From Icerya purchasi (taxonomy: Eukaryota > Arthropoda > Insecta > Hemiptera > Monophlebidae): 64,000 nt of DNA. The DNA lies in the NCBI GenBank assembly GCA_039619475.1, contig CM077115.1, positions 559,394,374 through 559,458,373 of the forward strand, read 5' to 3'. The position numbers and the translations under genes were made by a program. The notes beneath the pieces were generated by a model. The model was not told the DNA's origin and did not search any database. It worked only from the letters and a program-made list of their open reading frames with translations. Shown here piece after piece: positions 58,770 to 64,000 of this stretch (positions are counted from its first letter, which is position 1; the number at the start of each line of letters is the position of its first letter).

Positions 58770-59972
58770 CTATTCAAATGGATAATCGCGCGATAAGCTG
58801 TCAGGAGGGCTGTTGTAGCTGGTCGATATGGTAGTGTCGAACTTGTCAAAGTCTGTTTTCACTTCTTCGCTCTTCTTCGTTTGGTCGGCTTTTTGAACAG
58901 TGCCCGAAATAGCGTCTGACGGCCGGTTGTTCTCAGTGCCCGGGGACACTCGGAACATAACATCGCGATTTCGATCCTGGCCAGCAACTGGTTCGGTCAG
59001 TTTGACCGTTGGCGAAATAGCATCCGAAACAAACGGATTCTCCAATTCGATGAGCGGCGATTTAACTTCCGGAGCAACAACCGGGCCAGAAAATTCAGCA
59101 ATTGTCGTCGATTTAACTTTCGCAGCAACCGGCGGCGCGTCCGATAATTTAACGGTCGACGATCCGACGTTCGAAATAGCTGGAGGGCATGGTGGTTCAG
59201 CAATTGCCGACTTAAGGTTTGAAGTAAGCGGAGGACCGGCAGACAATTTAGGCGATTTAGGAACGATCGGATTGCCCGGCAATTCAGCGACCGAGACGTT
59301 TGTAACAACCGAGCTTCCAGACGAGGCAGCGGCTAGCGACTTGACGTACGGAATGACCGGAGAACAGCCAGGCATTTCGGCAGTTGACGATTTAACGTTT
59401 GAAAGAGTCGGAGCGATCGGCGACGCAACATTCGGGACGACAACGGAACCAGCGGGCAGATTGTCGATCAGCGATTTAACATTCTGGAAGTCAGTTCCTC
59501 TTGCATGGGCGCCGGACGATCTAACGCAGCGTGGTCCTTGCTCGGTGACGACCGGTAAGTCATTGACGTTCGCCTTCGAAAGCGATTGTTGCGATTGTTC
59601 CGTCATTGCGCCAACATTTCGGGGACAATTCTTGCCTCGCACTTCCGTCTTGGATGTTCTCTCGCGCTTAGCCATCTGCTCCTTCTGACGACGGCTCAGA
59701 ACTCTGCTGTAGCCGTAAGTCTTCTCGAATATCTCTGGCAAGGTGAGCGCAGTTCGTTTTCGGCCGATTCGAATCACACCGGAATGACGCATCTCGTTCT
59801 TCAACGAACATTCTCTCCTGGTTTTGCACTTGTTCCTGTCATTCGGGCTCCTCGGTCGAATCTTCATTGATTCCTTATTCTGTTGCCGTTTTTTTTCACG
59901 GCTTTCGAAACCCGGAGACCCGATGCTGTCGTACTCTTTCAGAGAAGTTACTTCGCTAGAAGACGAAGACAT
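58770..59972 (-). CDS. Intronless 400-aa basic, repeat-containing protein of unknown function
   Basis: An uninterrupted frame of 400 codons, GC-richer than its flanks. I take the ATG at 59972-59970; the frame upstream reaches a stop after about 36 bases, and an in-frame GTG nine bases earlier is not a eukaryotic start. Residues 1-10 are Ser-rich. Residues 25-120 are very basic (RKRTALTLPEIFEKTYGYSR at 71-90, then RRQKEQMAKRER), possibly nuclear or nucleic-acid binding. Residues about 163-330 hold some eleven degenerate 16-18-residue repeats around N-V-K-S-x-x-A-E-x-P-G-x-P-V-V-P. The tail is Asp/Lys/Ser-rich. There is no signal peptide, membrane segment or known domain. It is probably largely disordered. 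Minus-strand TATAA at 60044-60040 lies about 70 bp upstream of the ATG. It could be a single exon of a larger gene, but no splice sites are needed. The shadow frame on the other strand is not coding. Confidence 0.62.
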   Translation of the reverse strand: MSSSSSEVTSLKEYDSIGSPGFESREKKRQQNKESMKIRPRSPNDRNKCKTRRECSLKNEMRHSGVIRIGRKRTALTLPEIFEKTYGYSRVLSRRQKEQMAKRERTSKTEVRGKNCPRNVGAMTEQSQQSLSKANVNDLPVVTEQGPRCVRSSGAHARGTDFQNVKSLIDNLPAGSVVVPNVASPIAPTLSNVKSSTAEMPGCSPVIPYVKSLAAASSGSSVVTNVSVAELPGNPIVPKSPKLSAGPPLTSNLKSAIAEPPCPPAISNVGSSTVKLSDAPPVAAKVKSTTIAEFSGPVVAPEVKSPLIELENPFVSDAISPTVKLTEPVAGQDRNRDVMFRVSPGTENNRPSDAISGTVQKADQTKKSEEVKTDFDKFDTTISTSYNSPPDSLSRDYPFE

Positions 59973-60010
59973 TTCCGACACCTTTTTGCAGGTCGATTTT
60001 TAAAGTAGTC

Positions 60011-60046
60011 GCAACTACTCGTGCGCCGATCATCGTTCGTTATACC
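60011..60046 (-). promoter_or_regulatory. Possible TATA and initiator of the 400-aa ORF
   Basis: On the minus strand GGTATAACG has its TATAA at 60044-60040, and GTAGTT, an initiator-like motif, has its A at 60016, 28 bases on. That would give a 5' UTR of about 44 nt. The motifs are weak and such pairs occur by chance. Confidence 0.25.
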
Positions 60047-63000
60047 GCGTAAGCTCTTAATTACGGCTACCGTGGAAATTCAATTTTCAATCTCTCCGGG
60101 TAAGGATTTTTTTATTTCACCGTGTCTAAGCAGCGAAACTGTTCAAAGCCCGACGAGGATTCTTCGAAAGTTTTTCGATTGAAAAAATCGCGAATCATTC
60201 AATTTCATCGGATTTTCAAATTTTGAGTTTTCAAAAAAAAAAACGAAAGTATTACTAGAATAAAAGAACTTTTCCGTGACTTTGGTCAACGTAGTCATTG
60301 AATTTCTTTAATTAGATGGAAGTTTTCATTTTCGCTTATAATAATGAACTAAAAGAAAATTCAGACTACGCTGAATTATACGAAATATTTTTCGAATTTG
60401 TCAGAAGTTTAAATTTTCAACTACTGTGTAAAATTCGTTCGAAAGTTTTAAAAAAAAGAACAAAAAACCAGTCGATAAAACATTAAATGGTTCGGCGCGT
60501 TGCCTTCGATGGTTATGAAACATGTGTCAGGATTAGACGAACTGCTGCCGCTTTTTCTAGATTGTATATACTATTTTTTCGAAAGAAAAAAAAAATTATC
60601 ACTTAGAATGGATAAAAAACATAAAATAATTTTTAAGCGACAAAATTTTCTGTTTTATTTAAAGAGAACAATAATAATTCCATGGTTTTTTTTTTTTTTT
60701 TGTTTCCCCCAACCGCTCATTCGCATTATGAAAAATCATGTATAAAGGGGGGACACAGCCTAAACTTTTATTATTATCACAATTATTTTTTGTTTTTTCA
60801 CGTACTAGTAGGCGTAAATAGGAGCAACAGCGGCGCAATATTATAATCGTTAAGGGGGAATGTCTTCTCTTTCAGGTGCTTTATAAAAAGAAAAAAGAAA
60901 AAAAATATATCTAACCGATTGAAGTTCACTTTTCAATTATTAATAAATACGGAAAATGGAATTTATAATCTAAACAGGAAAACCGCATGATGAATCGCGA
61001 GCCTTCGTATTTTATTCCGGATACAAAAATATGTACTCTAGGTTGTTATTCGAGGCATATATCTCTGTGAGAGAATTTCGATTGATACTCATAATATTCA
61101 CAAAATGTGTTTTTTTCTTAAACATTTTTTTGTCTAATCCGTGATTAATAATATCACTAATTGTAAAACGCCAAAATTTCGTGGGATCTAATATATTGTT
61201 TTAGGAAGAAAAACGAAAAAGCGCTTTTTGCAATTTCGGGCGCGAATAACGGCAAATGGTTTTATGAAAAAGCAGGTGCTTTGAATTTTAGAATAATTAA
61301 TGTACATACAACAGGAAAATTCAAAGCGGGTATGTAATTATTAAAATCATCTTCATCGAAACGTTCCCCGGAGGGCTCTGGACAAAAAGGTGTTAACTAC
61401 TGAAATATATTCTATTTTTTATCGGCGCGCGATGCTGGTAAAAATGTGTCGATACGAATTTGTTCAAAACATGAAGAAACACGCGTTATATTATATTGTG
61501 CTTAAATTACCCGGAAAACACTCGAGGGATATGATAAGTTTTATTTTAACATAAATACTTCAGCGATAAGTTTTTAATTAAGTTCTTAGCGTGCCTAATG
61601 GGGGGTCACTCTTACGTAAAACAGGCTCGTTTTGAATTTTTATCGTGAACAATACTATTTTCGACCCAATTTCCTCTCCTTAAAATGTGCTCTCGCTTTG
61701 CATCTTCTTTTCTTTTTTATACATGTGTGTGTGTGTGTGTTTTGTTGTGAAATTAAGGAATGAACTAAATGCGCTATCAAACATTCGTGTTTCGTTGAGC
61801 AATAAAATAAAAAACAGTATAATAATTATCAATGGCAATGAATTCATTCGATTTTCAATCCAGTTTAATAATAGGTTGAAGAACAGGCAATACCTAAGTA
61901 TTCAGTGTTCGGTAATTTCGCAACAACAACTAGAAGAAAAGCATTCCTTTTTTGTCATCAAGTAACTCTATTTTCAGCTGGGTAAATTTCTTCGCGACAA
62001 ATATTATAATATACCAAATGAATTATTTAAAATGCGGCTTAAATATTTTCTCTGATCGGACAAGACCGCAGACATTGACTAGAAAAATTTCGGTAGTGGC
62101 GTCTCGCTCAAAAACAGTCTGTTCACTGGTCGCGAAGTTCGTTTATTTGAGAGTTCATTTTCGCTGACAGAAAAATTGAAACACTTAAACATTTTTAATC
62201 TAGGTTGAAATTGCTGTTACGTTTGCGTTTTTACGATTAAATGTAAAAGATACGAAAAAATAGGTAATTAATAGAGTTTTAATATTTTATTCTGATACGT
62301 GGCGTTAAATTTGTCGCAAGATATGAAAAAATCGTTGTAATAAGTAAAATTTCAATACGCTAAAAATAGTTCGTTTTGCTCCGTGGAAAGTTTAAAGCGA
62401 CCAGAGTTGGTGACTCTAGCAATGTGCAAGACTTTGCCGCACATATCGTAATGATACAAATTTAGAATATCATTTCATTAGATATACAGAATGCGCTCGG
62501 GAATCATGTTGTGGGATGAAAATTCTTGAAAAACAGTTTCATACGTATGCAATTCAATTAGGAACGTTGTAGAATAACTGAAAATAGTCACCCATTTATA
62601 CGTTATCTGCGGTAAATTACAATTAGCGATTAAATTTTATCCGTAATGTGCAAAATTTGTTCGCTTTTTTGTTGCTTTTTTTTGTCATATGTGTACCGAC
62701 GCCGACAATATTGACATTAAAAGGCACATTGAGATTATAATTAAATTTTTTAATGCCCGTTAATTGGTCGTTGATTTCTCGCTTTTTGTTGTTTTTTTTT
62801 TTTTTTTTTTTTTTTTAATTCTTAGACGCTTGGTGCAAGTTTTTAAGTTTCGTTATTCGACTTTTAACTCTGAACCAGTTGCGATGCCGACAACTAACTG
62901 CAGTAGGGAGATGAATCGTGTTTTCTTTCTCTGTTTTCCTTGCCTTTTGTTATTTATGTGTATTCATTGAAAAGAAAGAAGAAAAAAAGTTGTTCGACGT

Positions 63001-63644
63001 CAAAAAAAAAAAAAAAAAAAAAGGTAAATAAAAAACAGACTCTGATATAGGATAAAAAAGAAATTCTCAGCCGGGTGAAATATGAATTTTCAGCTTTGCG
63101 TAATTAAATTGGAGGCCGCGTGACTTATTTACCGACTCTAAAAAATGAAGGTAAATTATCACTATTCAATTGTTAAAACTTTTTTGGAAACTCGATACCA
63201 AAAAAAGGTATATTTCATTTCAGGTCCGTCTAACATTTAACGGCAATAATAAATATGCGGGCAGCAGCACATCCCGTTCCAAGACTAAAAATGTTCATTA
63301 CGTTCGACTCTATTTCTAAAGCAAGCGTTTCGATTCTATTTAAACGATTTCATGTTATTTTTTCTTCATTAATTCGCTTAAATTATTTTAACTCATACAT
63401 CGAATTACATCGAACCTCCCAGGGAAAAACCCAAACAAGAAAAAAAAGAACAAAAACATCGAACCTGTCGGTAATTTATTTTAATATATAGAGTGGTTTT
63501 TAACACAAGCTTAAGCGGATTTATATGTTACCTGTTTTTTTTATTTTTGTGTTATTTAGTTTGCTTAAATAATCGCTATAGAAATATCGCAAAATTTCGA
63601 TTTTCTATTTAACGCGGCATATAAACAAATTGTTCAATTTGCTT
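60047..63644. other. AT-rich non-coding DNA with simple repeats
   Basis: (GT)n at 61724-61740, T25 at 62792-62816 and A21 at 63002-63022. The open frames here are 70-90 codons, low-complexity and without match. Confidence 0.5.
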
Positions 63645-64000
63645 TTTAACCGACTTCAAAAAAGGACCAGGTATTCAATTTGACTGTTTTTTTGTTGTTT
63701 TTTTTTTATGTGTGTGTTACCACAGAACTTTCTTCTAGGTGAACCGATTTTGATGGTTCTTCTTTTATTTGAAAGGTGGTGTTACTCGTATGGTACCATT
63801 TAAATTTGATTAAGATCTGACCGATAGTTTTTGAGTTATCCTTAATAGTAATGCGGGAGATTGGAGCTTTTTGGGTGCTTTTCATTCATGACTGTTTTCA
63901 ACATCAAGTTAGATTTATTGACTTAAAATACTATAAATTTGCCAAATTACCATGGAACAATGATGCTTTTGATGTTTTCACACCGTCGTGGAAATATCTG
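63645..64000 (+). repeat. Dispersed insect repeat, longer copy, runs off the window
   Basis: Starts TTTTAACCGACTTCAAAAAA then GGACCAGGTATTCAATT, and continues through GTGTTACCACAGAACTTT, GGTGAACCGATTTTGATGG, ATTTGAAAGGTGGTGTTAC and AGATCTGACCGATAGTTTT. This order is familiar from a repeat dispersed in many insect genomes. It includes the whole 50-bp copy at 23353. It encodes no protein, is probably the untranslated part of a transposon, and continues beyond 64000. Confidence 0.75.

Noticed and set aside
58900..59688. 262-codon plus-strand frame
   Set aside because: Antisense shadow of the 400-codon minus-strand ORF; it starts and ends within it and mirrors its repeats.
1..64000. CRISPR arrays, bacterial operons, phage or viral genes
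   Set aside because: No spaced identical repeats, no tightly packed coding genes and no viral protein motifs were seen; tandem repeats present are eukaryotic microsatellites.

Overview
The window looks like nuclear DNA from an AT-rich animal genome, most probably an insect. The evidence is several non-LTR retrotransposons of insect-type families, a decayed Mutator-like transposase of a kind common in insect genomes, tRNA-derived SINEs with box A/box B, many microsatellites and homopolymer tracts, no operon-like gene packing, and CpG that does not look depleted. I cannot name the species. Most of the sequence is intergenic or intronic and carries no recognisable gene. Most open reading frames in it are short chance frames or lie inside decayed mobile elements.

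Layout. 0-10 kb: a pyrimidine-rich LINE fossil (about 1.6-3.0 kb), a TATA/initiator pair that may belong to a solo LTR (3.4 kb), a (TAA)n array (3.8 kb) and a GC/CpG-rich island with a well-spaced TATA box and initiator (6.2-7.8 kb). 10-20 kb: an AT hairpin, a 36-bp minisatellite, a frameshifted 5'-truncated LINE (10.8-12.2 kb, minus) with a possible target-site duplication, tRNA-like/SINE pieces (13.5 and 17.8 kb), a second GC-rich island (14.3-15.6 kb) and two further LINE 3' fragments (18.9 and 19.6 kb). 20-28 kb: short 3' ends of dispersed insect repeats and a GC-rich segment (25.1-25.9 kb) with a possible first coding exon. 28.6-33.5 kb: two roughly 250-bp repeat copies in opposite orientation. 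The left copy is interrupted by a 267-bp tRNA-derived SINE flanked by an 11-bp target-site duplication, and the right copy preserves the empty site. Between them lie a nearly intact Jockey-type reverse transcriptase fragment and an RNase H-bearing LINE 3' end. 34.9-38 kb: a very decayed LINE on the minus strand. 45.3-46.5 kb: another GC-rich island with a possible first coding exon on the minus strand. 48.1 kb: a pre-miRNA-like hairpin. 49.7-54.6 kb: fossils of a Mutator-like DNA transposon, including a recognisable transposase. 56.7 kb: another LINE 3' end with a (TAA)n tail.

The only long uninterrupted frame not explained by a transposon is a minus-strand intronless ORF of 400 codons at 58.77-59.97 kb. 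It has a basic N-terminal third and about eleven degenerate 16-18-residue repeats around N-V-K-S. It belongs to no family I recognise and is the best candidate for an undescribed protein gene here. The window ends inside a second copy of a dispersed repeat that also occurs at 23.35 kb.
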